Shown here: piece by piece, positions 36,425-47,039 of the stretch | Layout of the letters: the number at the start of each line of letters is the position of its first letter | Numbering within the stretch: position 1 is the stretch's first letter | Assembly: GCF_001411555.2 (NCBI RefSeq) | Contig: NC_049901.1 | Coordinates: forward strand, 37,852,964 to 37,916,963 | DNA: 64,000 nt | Reading direction: 5' to 3' | DNA from: Juglans regia | Lineage: Eukaryota; Streptophyta; Magnoliopsida; Fagales; Juglandaceae | Program-made: the position numbers and the translations under genes | The notes under the pieces: model-generated | Told to the model about the DNA's origin: nothing | The model's database searches: none | Seen by the model: only the letters and a program-made list of their open reading frames with translations

Positions 36425-36945
36425 AAGGTAACATGGTCGAGAGACTCTCTCACTAGCCTAATACTTAAAGGTAAGACGGTCGAGGGATCTCCCGTTAACA
36501 CCTTCTCGCCCAAAGATGACGTGGTCGATGGACTCTTCCACTAGCCTAATACATAAAGCTAAAACGGTCGAGGGATCTACCGTTAATACATTCTTGCCAA
36601 AATGTGACGTGGTCGAGGGACTCTCCCACTAGCCTAATACTTAAAGGTAAAATGGTCAAGGGATCTTCCGTTAAAGCCTTCTTGCCATAAGGTAATGTGG
36701 TCGAGGGACTCTCCCACTAGCCTAATACTTAAAGGTAAAACCGTCGAGGGATCTCCCGTTAATACCTTCTCGCTAAAAGGTGATGTGGTCGAGGGATTCT
36801 CCCACTAGCCTAATACTTAAAAGTAAAATGGTCAAGGGATCTTCCATTAAAACCTTCTCTCCATAAGGTAATGTGGTCGAGGGACTCTCCCACTAGCCTA
36901 ATACTTGCCTAGTAGCGACGTGGTCGAGAAACTATCCCGTTAAAG
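36425..36945. repeat. 88-bp tandem array, ~6 copies, dimeric unit
   Basis: The word ctagcctaatac recurs at 36453, 36541, 36629, 36717, 36805 and 36893, exactly 88 bp apart each time. Each monomer is itself two related halves (43 and 45 bp), both starting ggtcgaggga. The array lies between integrase and the antisense ORF, where Tat elements often carry tandem repeats. 88 is not a multiple of 3, so it is non-coding. Confidence 0.92.
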
Positions 36946-37185
36946 ATTCATGTATGAAAAACATATCTTTGAGTAGATTACTAAGAAATAGCAAAGGGTG
37001 GTTAATATCAAATAAACAAAATTTTATGGCGTACAAGGCATCAAAAAAGTTAAAATTGTTCCCTTGTGGGTTACTAAGCTTTACAAAATAACAATTCAAA
37101 TGTCATTGCATGCAAAGCGTCAGGAAAAGTTTAAAAGTTCTCTTACAGGGTACAAAGCCTTCAAAATACACAGTCTTAGGATGTT

Positions 37186-39917
37186 TCAGTCCAACCAAAG
37201 GAGTTGAAGAGCAACCTCACTTGCACAAATAGATTTCCAATTCAAAGTGTGCAGGTTTGTCTCTGGTTTGTGAAGGAGAAGCTCACGAAGCTGTTTTATA
37301 CCAAGTATGAAGCCTATACCCCAGGCTCGCAACCGAACTTTGGGAGCAGCTGCCAGTTGGGGAAGAAACCTATTGAGATCTTTTTGGGAATCTTCTAATG
37401 CGAGAGTCAGCTCAGACACATTTTTCTTTAAAATAGAGATTTTCTTTTTGGCAGAATCAACAACTGCACTAAGTTGAAGATACTCATTATCACTATTTTC
37501 GAGATTTTTCTTCACCTCAATCAAATTCTCAGCCTCAGCTTTCACACCTTCCCCTGCACCCAACTTTATTATTAGTTCTCGCCCCTCATTTTCAAGGGAA
37601 ACCAGGTGAGAGGCGTAGCCAGACTTGGCCACATTCACCTTTAAAGCTCTACCTTTGCTCGATCATAGCTGGTAACCGAGTCATCTCGCTCTTTCAAAGC
37701 AAGCTCCACCCGAGTGACCAGTTCATCTCTTTCTTTGTTAAAGGCCTCCACTTGGGCAGCCAAATCATCCCTCTCCCGCACAGCCACTTTTGCTTGGCGA
37801 AGGCGAGTAGCCAAATCATCCCCGTTCCTGCATAGCCACTTCTGCTTGATGAAGGAGGGCAACCAAATCATCTCGTTCTTGCACAACCACTTTTGCCTGG
37901 CGAAGAAGAGCATCAAAATTGTCTTGCTCCTGCTCAACCGTCTTCGCCTGGTTTAGGAGATCAACAAGATCATCTCGCTCCATCCGAATTATAGTCACTT
38001 CTTGATGGAAGTAATCGGCATCCACAGAAGAACTTGCCAACTCTCCCAGAAGTGAATCAAATTGTGCATGAAGAGCAACCAATTCGTAATTAGCCGCGTG
38101 GGAACAAGTTTCCAGTTGGGTCAACTCATTGGCCATTTGATCCCTTTCCTCCTCTAGACGTAACCTGTCTTCTACCAAGTCTGCAGCAAAGTGATCGACC
38201 CCCTAAAAAAAGATCTTTTCAAAACAGTCAGGGATGGCTCGCCCTCTCCCCTAGGAGAAATACTAAGGGGGGGGGGGGGAAGAAGGGATCGAAACTTTGC
38301 TCCCACTAGCAAGAGAAAGTGTTGGGAACACAAAATGCAAGTCAGGAGTAACTACACCAGATATTGTCGAAGCAAGAGGTGAACCAGAGGCTGCTGCTAT
38401 TTCCTCGGCATATTCCTCCTCAACATGTCCATCCTTGACATTTTCCACCCGTGGAGTACCAGAGGTTGCTGTTGTTTCCTCGACACATTCCTCCTTAACA
38501 TGTCCCTCCTCAACACTCTCCACTAGTGGAGGTTCCACGGGAACATCAAGAGACCGAGCGATGGTAGGCGGGGACAAAGGCCATGCAAGTGGAGAAGTCT
38601 CGAAGGATTGGAAGTCCGTTTGAGTGGATGGGAACGCTAGCAAGTCAAGATTCAAAAGGAAGACGTCATCCTCCCCTAAAGGGTTGTCGTCACCTTTCTT
38701 TGGCAAATCATCCGCCAATCTGGGTTGAAGGCTGAGCAACAGTCGCAACAACAGCTTTCGCAGCAATTATGGCCTCAAGGTCTTTTTTGGTTAAAGACAT
38801 TATGCCATCCAAGGAAAGTAGTCAGTTTACTTAGTTTCTCCCAAGGAGCTACCAACTTGGTGCTTCCACTCGCCTGAGCTGTCGTTTCGCTCAGTTGCTC
38901 CCAAAGAGGAGCCAACTTAATACCTTCACTTGGCGTAGGAGGGGCTAAGGAGTCGTGCTTTGATGAGATGGATTCATCTGAACGAGGTGAAACCCAAGCC
39001 CTTTTGAGTTTTCTCTTCTTTGGCCCATTTGCACTAGGGAGTTTTCTCCTCTTTAAATCATCCGCTGGTAGGGGCACCCAAAAACTCACTTCCTGATATA
39101 TGGGCCCAACTCTGAACCATTAGGAACTTTTCAAAGTGGCTGGGGGTCAAAAGCACGTCCGAAAAGCATAAGCTGGAATGAGCCTAGACCCAAGCATCTA
39201 CTAACTTCACACGGGCCTCCTCACGTGGTGAAAGAATAACCTCGAAATCATCCCCATCGGGAACAGAAGACCAGTAGGCCCTAATAGGAAATTCCTGACT
39301 AGGAGCTTCATCAGCGGGAAATTCCCAACCCGTGCCAGTGAGCAAGAAGAATTTGTTGGTCCAATCTTTTGCATGTGAATACTTGCGCTCTAAGTCAACC
39401 AATTTGCTATGAGATCTAAAACTACAAAGGTTCCCCTCCAAACACCTAAACCCATGTAGGGACAAATTCATGGGCAGTTAGGCCTGGGTACTCATCGCCC
39501 ATGGGTTCCAGTACCCTTTGCTGCAAAACACAACAAGCCATCAAGATTCTCTAAGTGTTAGGCACCAACTAAGCAGGGGTGAGCCCTAGGACGTCTAACA
39601 CATCGCAAACTGGTCGCACAAAGGGCAATCGAAGCCCCATAGTAAACATGGCAAAGTAAAGGGCAACAGAAACAACCATACCTTTTGCATTAATAGCTTT
39701 CTGGTTTGGAGTGGGTACCTTCAAACCAACAGAATCAAGAATGTTGAAGTTGTTCCGAGCGTTCTCAAATTCACGAGAAGAAATAGTTGAAGACTATCGA
39801 GAACCCGCGAATATAGATGTCAGAGGATCAACAACGATTAGAGGAGAGGAGTTGTGGGGTGGTGAAGAGCCATGAGCAAAAACCACAACCTTGCCTTTGG
39901 AAGAAGAAGAAGCCATG
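37186..39917 (-). pseudogene. Antisense ORF of the Tat-like element (gypsy-associated domain plus coiled coil)
   Basis: Read on the minus strand from ATG at 39917 (MASSSSKGKVVVFAHG). Between 39790 and 39540 the frame has FTMGLRLPFVRPVCDVLDVL, and at 39184-39471 it has NKFFLLTGTGWEFP and AYWSSVPDGDDFE. These resemble the 'putative gypsy-type transposon' domain (Pfam Transposase_28). A low-complexity acidic section (38263-38766) follows, then long coiled coils (37186-38178, ELTLALEDSQKDLNRFL). Several stops and shifts break it. The function of such antisense ORFs is unknown; position and orientation fit the Tat lineage. Confidence 0.75.
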
Positions 39918-40214
39918 AATGAAGGAGAGAAGTCACAAGAGAAAAAGAGGAAAGATCGCCCAAAACGGTAAGTAAGAACTCTGAAAACTAAAAAAGAAAC
40001 ATGAAAGAGAAGGAAGTTCAAAAGAGGAGGGAAAACAAGACCCAAGGAGCATTATATAGGAGTTGAGGTGAGTTGACGATTGGTGTACAAAGGAAGTGAA
40101 GGCGAAGCGGCACCTTGACACATGCCTCGAAAAGTGAAACGGCGCATGAATTCAAATCCCATCACGCCATGCGTAATGAGACTTCATGGGGTAACTGGAA
40201 AGGACATCCTGACC

Positions 40215-40629
40215 GGTTAGCACCACATGGGCCTGGGCCTTTGTCTATTCCTATAGCTGGCCCCAATACCGAAGAGCCCAATCAATACTAAGAGGGCCCA
40301 TCCCACTGCCAATATCGACTGGGTAACCACCCAGCGACAATAAAAGATAAGAACGGTTATCACTCAAATTCGTTAAAGGATGAACCCTCATCTCCAGGTT
40401 TGAATTTGAATAATAGATATTTCTATTATCATTTAAGCAATAGAACAGTTCAAAAGCTCTATATAAGAGGAGAACTCAGATACGTAAAAGGCATTTGATT
40501 TTTTAGTATTAGAGAGTTATTTTTGGTCACTGACTTAGGCATCGAAGGCGTTCCCTAGAACCCCCAAGTCGCCTTACTCTTTGGTTGCAGGTGATCGTGC
40601 AACGGTGGCGGTGAAACATGTCTATAACA
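40215..40629 (+). repeat. 3' LTR of the Tat-like element
   Basis: Partner of the 5' LTR, with the same TATA box (40463-40469) and the same ataaca end. It contains ~7 bp less than the 5' copy near its start. Confidence 0.82.
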
Positions 40630-40741
40630 AGTGAGTTGTACGTGTCATTGAAAACTTTAGAGTCTATAACTATATGGTTGAAAAATGATTTTGAGTGACA
40701 ATGAATAACTCTCTGATCCATCCGAGACTGGGGCGTTACAC

Positions 40742-40843
40742 GCATGTGACCATGGAGTTGGACAAGTACATCTACGTGAGGGAGACGGTGCCGTAGAACA
40801 GCGTGGTGATCGTCGACATGAACATTCTCATGCAGCCCTTGAG
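40742..40843 (+). pseudogene. Clathrin heavy chain exon, right part
   Basis: Continues the frame broken at 22248: VTMELDKYIYVRETVP, an in-frame TAG at 40794-40796 where clathrin has Gln, then NSVVIVDMNILMQPLR. A GTAGAT donor follows at 40844. Clathrin's MESDKYICVRETAPQNSVV is nearly matched, with several substitutions (Leu for Ser, Tyr for Cys). The first five bases, GCATG, repeat the end of the left part. The next clathrin exon (RPITADSALM) is not found in the ~700 bp downstream. Confidence 0.82.
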
Positions 40844-41550
40844 GTAGATGACAAAACCAAACAAGTTTAATTTACAAAAAGACTGTTTGAGCTTTACGAG
40901 TCCCAACGTGGAGTTATCCTAGAAATGTTTTGCTCTCGTTTGCTGCTGCATGCTTCTCTGGGTTTTTGGGTAGGGGTTGAATCTGGTGCATTGCTTTGTT
41001 TTGATGTTTTTTAGGCCCAAAAGGTATAGAATTTTTTGTACTTTGTTGATTGTGTTAAACCCTTCACTTAATTTTGGGGTTTATGGTTTGTTTTTCTTTG
41101 AGATCTTAGATTCATTTGTAGGTTTTTCCTTTTGCATGACTTGTTCTGGAGTGAAGTGTTTTTGGGTAGGAAAGGGAGAAGGGTGGAGGGGAGTGTTAAG
41201 AAGGGTGGGAGCAATTCTAATGCCAAGAGTACTGTCAATGGCGAAGATGAACGTTGTGTACATCTTTCTTTGGTTGCTGAGAAAGTGAAAGAAAAATGGC
41301 GAAAAATAAAGTTCATTTTTGTTTTTCTTTTCGTTTTTGGTGAATTTTTTAGTTTGTTTCTTTAGACAGATCTCAAGTACAACCGAAATATTAAAAATAG
41401 AGAAGATACTAAAAAATTTCATGTAAGATTTCAAATAGTGAGAAGTTTGTGGATTTGTTATTTAATTCATGCTTGGCTTTTTGTTATAAGAATTAACGAG
41501 GGGAGTCGATGTTTTGGACAGTTTTCCGTGGTGTGGTTTTTTTGGGTTAG
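40844..41550. other. Non-coding stretch between the two gene relics
   Basis: T-rich, intron-like DNA. It has short ORFs around 41130-41365 (EVFLGRKGRRVEGSVKKGG) that I do not recognise. It could hold one more gene fragment, but I cannot support a name. Confidence 0.5.
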
Positions 41551-41632
41551 ATGTAAGCATTACAAAAGGAGATCCAAGATTCGAGCTCCCTACTGCAACG
41601 AGATCTATCCATGTCGCCATTGTCACAACAAG
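41551..41632 (+). pseudogene. CHY/RING zinc-finger gene relic, exon A (split by CACTA)
   Basis: After an AG acceptor the frame reads CKHYKRRSKIRAPYCNEIYP and CRHCHN, the CHY zinc finger of plant CHY/CTCHY/RING ubiquitin ligases (MIEL1/CHYR type, CxHYxRRCKIRAPCCNE). Two zinc ligand positions are lost: Cys to Ser in RRSKI and the first Cys of CCNE to Tyr. The CACTA element begins immediately after CACAACAAG. The intact protein would bind zinc and promote ubiquitination; this copy cannot. Confidence 0.85.
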
Positions 41633-41649
41633 CACTACAACACAATTGC

Positions 41650-41700
41650 TTTTTAGTGACGGTTGGAAAATTGTGACAGTCCCCAAACCGTCACTAAAAA
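41650..41700. repeat. Left subterminal hairpin of the CACTA element
   Basis: tttttagtgacggtt (41650-41664) and aaccgtcactaaaaa (41686-41700) are perfect 15-bp inverted arms. A matching hairpin, accgtcactaaaaa / tttttagtgatggt, lies near the right end at 48759-48789. Subterminal repeats of this kind bind CACTA transposase. Confidence 0.8.
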
Positions 41701-41779
41701 GCCTTTTCTATGACGGTTTTTGGAAATCGTCACCAAAGACAGATGAGTTTTTTTTACGTTCCAATATATGAGAAATTTA

Positions 41780-41935
41780 CATTTGAACGTCACATATACG
41801 TTCGAACATTATGGCTCCTTACGTGCGAACATGAAATGTTTTGGTGCCAACGTTCAAACGTTAGTAATTAACGTTTTAACATGAGATGTTTTGTGCCAAC
41901 GTCCGAACGTTAGTGATTAACATTCGAACCTTAAT
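41780..41935. repeat. Palindrome-derived repeat cluster 1 (CACTA)
   Basis: Several variants of acgttcgaacgt (atacgttcgaacatt, aacgttcaaacgtt, aacgtccgaacgtt) within 150 bp. Further clusters: 43550-43965, 44335-44395, 46075-46565 and 48300-48720. Exact copies occur at 44369, 48319 and 48360. Confidence 0.8.
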
Positions 41936-42354
41936 TGTAAATTTAAATTAAATATGACTCTAATTTAAAAATTATGTGATTTTTATAGTACATAATTTGT
42001 GAACAAGTCTAAAAAATTGACTTGTATATATTTATCTATTCACAATTTGTAAAATATAAATATATTTATATATATAAATATATATATATATTTATGTTTA
42101 TATATATTTGAAGTGCAATGATTTAATATTAAAGTTAAAAAATATAACGTTAAACAAGATTGAAAATTGAAATTAAAAAATCATAGAAATATTAAATAAT
42201 ATTTTTCCTTACATATATTAACAGAAAAATACAAAATATGATTGAATTTCGTAAACAACACGCAGATGATAGCATTGTTCGCGAAATTCGTACTTCTTAT
42301 CTCCTCAGTCAAGGTATCAACCTTGTCGTTGAGGATTCCTACACGATGGGCCAT

Positions 42355-43480
42355 TTAGGCATCAGACGCCTCTAGAGCCCCATGCAATCGATCGAGCTTA
42401 CGATCGATATGCGCAGTCAGCTGTGAGATCACTACATCAACCCAAGTAGGTCGCGCATCTCCCGTAGATGTACTTGTCAGTTGCTGACTACTACTCCCTA
42501 CACCTAGCTCAGGCTGCGTTAGAGGAACTAGATCCTCTACAGGGATGGCTGACGTCACCTTGCATGTCCAATGCTACGTCGATGCATGGTCATGTCGAGG
42601 GAGCTCATCAGATCTTTAACCCGCTCGTCCGACTGGGTTGGCGCTCTCCGAGTAAGTAATAGATGACTAATTAGGATACCGTATGAGAGATTATCCATGG
42701 AGACGGTGCTTGCCTCGTAACGGATCCTTTCAAAGATGTGCAGTGGCAAATTTATGGGATCTCCACGTGCCACTTGTATAAAAAACTGTACCTGAAACTG
42801 ACTAAATGTGGTTTTATATGCCACAGGATCCACATCTGTTGTAACAATAAGGTGCAACATGCGGAAGAAAGGCAGCAGAAGGTTTTGGTTGAAGGCATTC
42901 TTCCTCTCGATCTGCATGTGGTCATTCCTGGTGAAGATGTAGAAATCCTCGTCTCAGTCAACATCTCAAGCCTCTAGGCCAGTATCCTTGGTCTCTGACT
43001 TGTTTGCATCTCTGGCTGATGTTGCCTCAAATAGGCCAGTAGATGATGCAAAAGTGCCTACATCCTCACGGGGTGTAGCGTGTGTAGATGTAGATGTGCG
43101 GACCATGCCTAGAGAGTCAGTCGTAGTCAATGTCTCAACTCCTCGACGAATCCCAATGTGCTCGGCAATGACATCTGGTGAAATCTCAATGGAAATACCG
43201 CGTACAGTCACGGTGTGAGATGATGCGTCCTGAGGCATATCACACATCCTCATATAGAAGTTCTGAACCATTCAGGGGTATACCTTCCCTCTCAACGTGC
43301 ATATATTTCTCCAGACTCTAATGATGAAGACATCTCTGAGGTTTGTCTGCTCCCATTTGAGTTATTCAAACTCATTGATCAAGACCTCTCTCTCCACCAT
43401 AACCGTGAGAGCCCCGATACGAGCAGTGTCCTGAGTGGATTATTCCCTTCCTCGTTTCCTAGTATGCAAAGGATGAGCCA
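42355..43480 (-). pseudogene. Degenerate ORF inside the CACTA element, plant-transposon-protein-like
   Basis: Minus-strand frames with stops between them. From ATG near 43480 (MAHPLHTRKRGRE) comes MVQNFYMRMCDMPQD and VTVRGISIEISPDVIAEHIG (42966-43271), then NLLLPFFRMLHLIVTTDVDP and YGILISHLLLTRRAP (42555-42917), then a Ser/Thr-rich tail ending in a short coiled coil (42355-42558). The layout (VxVRGxxIxxSPxxI, then W/LPxxH-like and LIxxL motifs) resembles the 'putative plant transposon protein' family (Transposase_32). The assignment is by pattern only. Confidence 0.55.
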
Positions 43481-43549
43481 TATCATGAAAATAGAAAAGG
43501 AAAAAAAATTATTTACATTGATGCATTTTTTGTGTTAATTTTAAGTTGC

Positions 43550-43965
43550 TCTGCATTAACGTTTGAACATAGTAAAACAAATGGTCGAACGTTCAGATAA
43601 AACGTCCAGACATGTATCGTTTACGTTCGCATGTAAAACACATACGTGCGAACGTATAACATACACGTTTGAACGTAAGTAGTAAATAAATTTAAAAGAC
43701 GTACATTCAAACATTTATGTTATACTTTCAAACGTATGAGTTGTATGTGCGAACGTAAAGGATGCATGTCCGAATGTTGAAGCAGAAATAAATTTAAAAA
43801 GTAATATGTTCGGATATTATAATTAAACGTTTGAATGTAAATGTTACGAAAAATAACGTTCGAATGTAAAAAAATATACGTTCAAACGTAGAAGACATAA
43901 CGGCTATGTAATTGAAACGTCGTATGTTCGAACGTCTTGGTGAAACATTTGAACGTTGCTACACA
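43550..43965. repeat. Palindrome-derived repeat cluster 2 (CACTA)
   Basis: About 20 diverged acgttcgaacgt-type words in 400 bp, in both hypomutated (acgtttgaac, CpG to TpG) and intact forms. They sit well inside the element rather than at its end. Confidence 0.75.
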
Positions 43966-44035
43966 GAGTGACTGAGTCAACTCAGCCATTATTGAAATCT
44001 CGAAAATCAAGTTACAAGGTTCTAAATACCAAAAT

Positions 44036-44084
44036 GTCACCGTAGAAATGAAGTATACACTTCAAGAAACATTTCTACGGTGAC
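44036..44084. repeat. Perfect 15-bp inverted repeat (hairpin) in CACTA
   Basis: GTCACCGTAGAAATG (44036-44050) and its exact complement CATTTCTACGGTGAC (44070-44084), with a 19-base loop. The arms share the gtcaccgt word with the terminal hairpins. Confidence 0.85.
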
Positions 44085-44559
44085 TATTTGGCCAATGGCA
44101 ACTTGTGGTGGTCATAAAATGGAGTTGAAAATCTAGTCACCACTTGACCCATTTTAAACAAAACCGAATCCAAATCTCAAATAAAATATATGTTAGAGGT
44201 TAAAAGATGGATATCTATCTTTTAGTGACGGTTGTGGTGGGGTTTGACGATGGGGGCGACGGAGGAGTGGTAGCGTGCAAACGGGAATAAGTACAAAATG
44301 GTGAAAATGACGTTTTTTCATTCTGTTTTGGGTTTATATATACGAAACGTTTGAACGTAATTTTTAGTACGTTCGAACGTTTGTCGATTGATTTTCTAAA
44401 ATATTGACTACAATATATTATATTATTAATATATGTTATATATTATAATGTATACTAGAACATATAGCATACTATATCTAATATTATATTATAAATTATA
44501 ATATAATGTATAATATATTATATATATAGGATCCATTATAAACTAATGATCTTTATCAC

Positions 44560-46040
44560 ATTATTCTTCTCCAGCAGCTAGTTATTATACACCCAGATCT
44601 GTTATTACATCAATTTCTCGAAATAAATTTCAAAATTTTGACAACAAATTCCAGAATCTAGACACACAGATTCAAAGAATTATTTCTAGAAATATTACTG
44701 ATACACCAGTATATACTGTTAATCATCCAGATAAGGTATCCACCTCTCAAAATCCTGAAAATGAACATTCTTCTCCAACATATAGAACTCATGATATAGA
44801 GATAATTCTCAAACATACACCTTGAGTAAAGAAGAATTTCAAATTAATAAATAATATCTTAAACAAAATTATATGAAAGATTAAAATAGTCACAAAATAT
44901 TAATATTTTTCTTGAGTCTTATGAGTATACCTTTTGTTTACATGGTTTGAAAGTTATAAATCAAATCAATTATCAACTATAAACATGATTATTAATCAAT
45001 GGATTAAAGAAGAAAATAATTAAAATGTTTATGAAGAATATCCTCCTTTTGAAGCCATTAAATTCAATCAAAGAAATACTCAATCCATTACTTCTGATGG
45101 ATTCCCAAGACCCGTTCGATCTGGAACTAACAAATTATGACCCTCAGATGATGTGATTCCAGAAAATTACTACTATATGGTATGTATATAATGTATTATA
45201 TAGTATATTATATATAGAATATATATATATATTGTGTATTTTATATATATATAACACTATTATATATAATACACAATAAATATTCACAAGTAGTTGGAGA
45301 TGATGCCCAAATATATACCCTTAATAAAGAAGAATTTAAAATTAATAAAAAATATCTCGAACAAGATTATATGAAAGATTAAAATAGCCACTAAAGATTA
45401 GTATGTTTCTCAACTTTTACAAAAATAGAAAGAGATTATATTTAAGAAAAATATTATGAATATTTAGAGAAAATACAAATTAATATACTTTTCTTTACTT
45501 GGTTAGAGATCTATAAATCAAATCAATTGTCTACCATAAACATGACTACTAATTAATGGATTAAAGAAGAGAATAATCAAATTGATTATGAAGAATACCC
45601 AATTTTGAAGTCATCAAGTTCAACTAGAGAAATACTCAAATATTGGCTTCGCACCTTCTAGATTATATATAAGTTTTGTTGTTAGTTTTATTAATTATAT
45701 ATTATTGATATAATATACTATATATACTATATTATTATGTTGTATATGTAGTATACTATATATAGTCCAAATTACTTACCCTGGCATTCACCTCTCATAA
45801 TCTTAAAAATGAACATTTGTCTCCAACATATTCACAAGTGATTGGAGATGATGCCCAAATATATACATTGAGTAAAGAAGAATTTAATATGTAATAAAGA
45901 ATATCCCGAACAAGCGAGTTATATGAAAGAAGAAAATAGTCACAAAATGTTAGTATTTTTCTCAACTTTTCAAAAATAAAAAAAGATTATATTGAAGAGA
46001 AATATTATGAATATCTAGAAAAAAAAATACATATATAACT
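44560..46040 (+). repeat. Three diverged copies of a former coding segment
   Basis: Units begin near 44800, 45330 and 45870 with (t)tgagtaaagaagaattt. They share atatgaaagattaaaatag and, in two units, ggattaaagaagaaaataat. Read on the + strand, the best frame has many Lys/Glu/Tyr codons and several stops. It looks like a structural polyprotein of a retroelement or pararetrovirus-type element, but I cannot assign it. Short TA-rich palindromic spacers separate the units. Confidence 0.5.
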
Positions 46041-46074
46041 ATTATATTAATAAATACTAACTATTGAATAAAAG

Positions 46075-46565
46075 TAACGTTCGAGCGTGAATTTTTTACT
46101 TTCGAATGTTAATATTATATTCCCGCTTGATTTCCTCATATCTGTGATGATTTTTACACATTCAAATGTTTCAATTTAACGTTTGAACGTGAATGGTGAT
46201 ATATTAGAGGAAATCGATTGACATTCGAACATACAATTATAATACATTCGAACACCATAAGAAAAAAGTGAGAAATTTTTCACTCGATTTAGGCACCTCT
46301 GTGATGACCTAAAACGTTCAGACGTTAAAATTTTACATTCGAATATTAGTCGATGAAAATCACTGGGAATTTGTAAACGTTCAAACGTCAAATTTCCTAA
46401 CGTTCGAACATGAAAATAAAAGTGCGGAAAAGTTCCTGCTAGATTTCAGGCTCTGTCATAGGAAGATATGTTCGAATGTGTATAGACAATGTTCGAACGT
46501 CATCTAAAAATTGGGCGGAATAATATAACATTTGAACGTACAACTTAAACGCTCAATCGTTACGT
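46075..46565. repeat. Palindrome-derived repeat cluster 3 (CACTA)
   Basis: A dozen or more acgttcgaac/gttcaaacgt variants over 490 bp, followed by a GA-rich stretch (46640-46790) with repeated gttagagagagag units. Confidence 0.75.
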
Positions 46566-47039
46566 CTAAAGATTTGCGAATGAATAAATACACGCACGGG
46601 AGGTAGCAGACTCATTTCTGCTACTTCTCCCGTGGGTTAGAGAGAGAGGTATTGGGTTAGAGTGAGAGAGGGTCTTCGTGGGTTAGAGAGAGATAGGGTT
46701 AGAGCGAGAGAGAGTTAAGCGAGAGAGGGTCGTTGTGGGAATTAGAGAGAGAGTTAGAGTGAGAGAGAGTTGAGTGAGAGAGGGTTAATTAATATTTTGA
46801 AACTCTAGGTCTGTTGATTTTGGTAAGGAAAAACTATTTTTCTTTTATATTTTCTTGAATTTTATGATATTTGTCTTGTATTTTTGTTATATATATGCTT
46901 CTAATAAGTCAGTGTTATATTTTTTTGAAGGATTGATTGTTTTGGCAAGTTGGAACTCAATGATTTGTAAGAGGATGTTGTAAGTGTTAGGTATATTTTT
47001 AAAGTTTAGCAATATGTTTATACATTTCATACCTACTCT

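Larger units (their letters stand above)
30574..40629 (+). mobile_element. Tat-like Ty3/gypsy retrotransposon, full length but degenerate
   Basis: Order on the + strand: LTR (30574-31006), primer site, gag, protease, RT, RNase H, a second archaeal-type RNase H, integrase, 88-bp tandem array, an antisense ORF block, LTR (40215-40629). A second RNase H and an antisense ORF after integrase are known hallmarks of the Tat clade. The LTRs match at about 90% by eye. Every ORF has stops or shifts, so it is a dead, moderately old copy. The exact LTR start (TGACC) and the target duplication are uncertain. Confidence 0.88.
22249..40741. mobile_element. Host insertion splitting the clathrin exon (about 1.5 kb without nested elements)
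   Basis: The left end TGTAACACC and right end GGGGCGTTACA form LTR-like inverted termini. GCATG is found at both edges (22244-22248 and 40742-40746), consistent with a 5-bp target duplication if one extra C is allowed at the right end. Subtracting the two nested retrotransposons leaves 22249-23255, 30176-30573 and 40630-40741. No coding domain was recognised there, so it may be a solo LTR or a short non-autonomous element. ORFs in 22529-23007 are Pro/Ser-rich and unconvincing. Confidence 0.6.

Noticed and set aside
36425..36945. 88-bp array as a CRISPR-like array
   Set aside because: Whole units repeat with no unique spacers, and this is a plant genome.
40977..41365. Overlapping ORFs between the clathrin and CHY relics
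   Set aside because: I could not recognise any family or splice structure; kept only as a possible unknown fragment.
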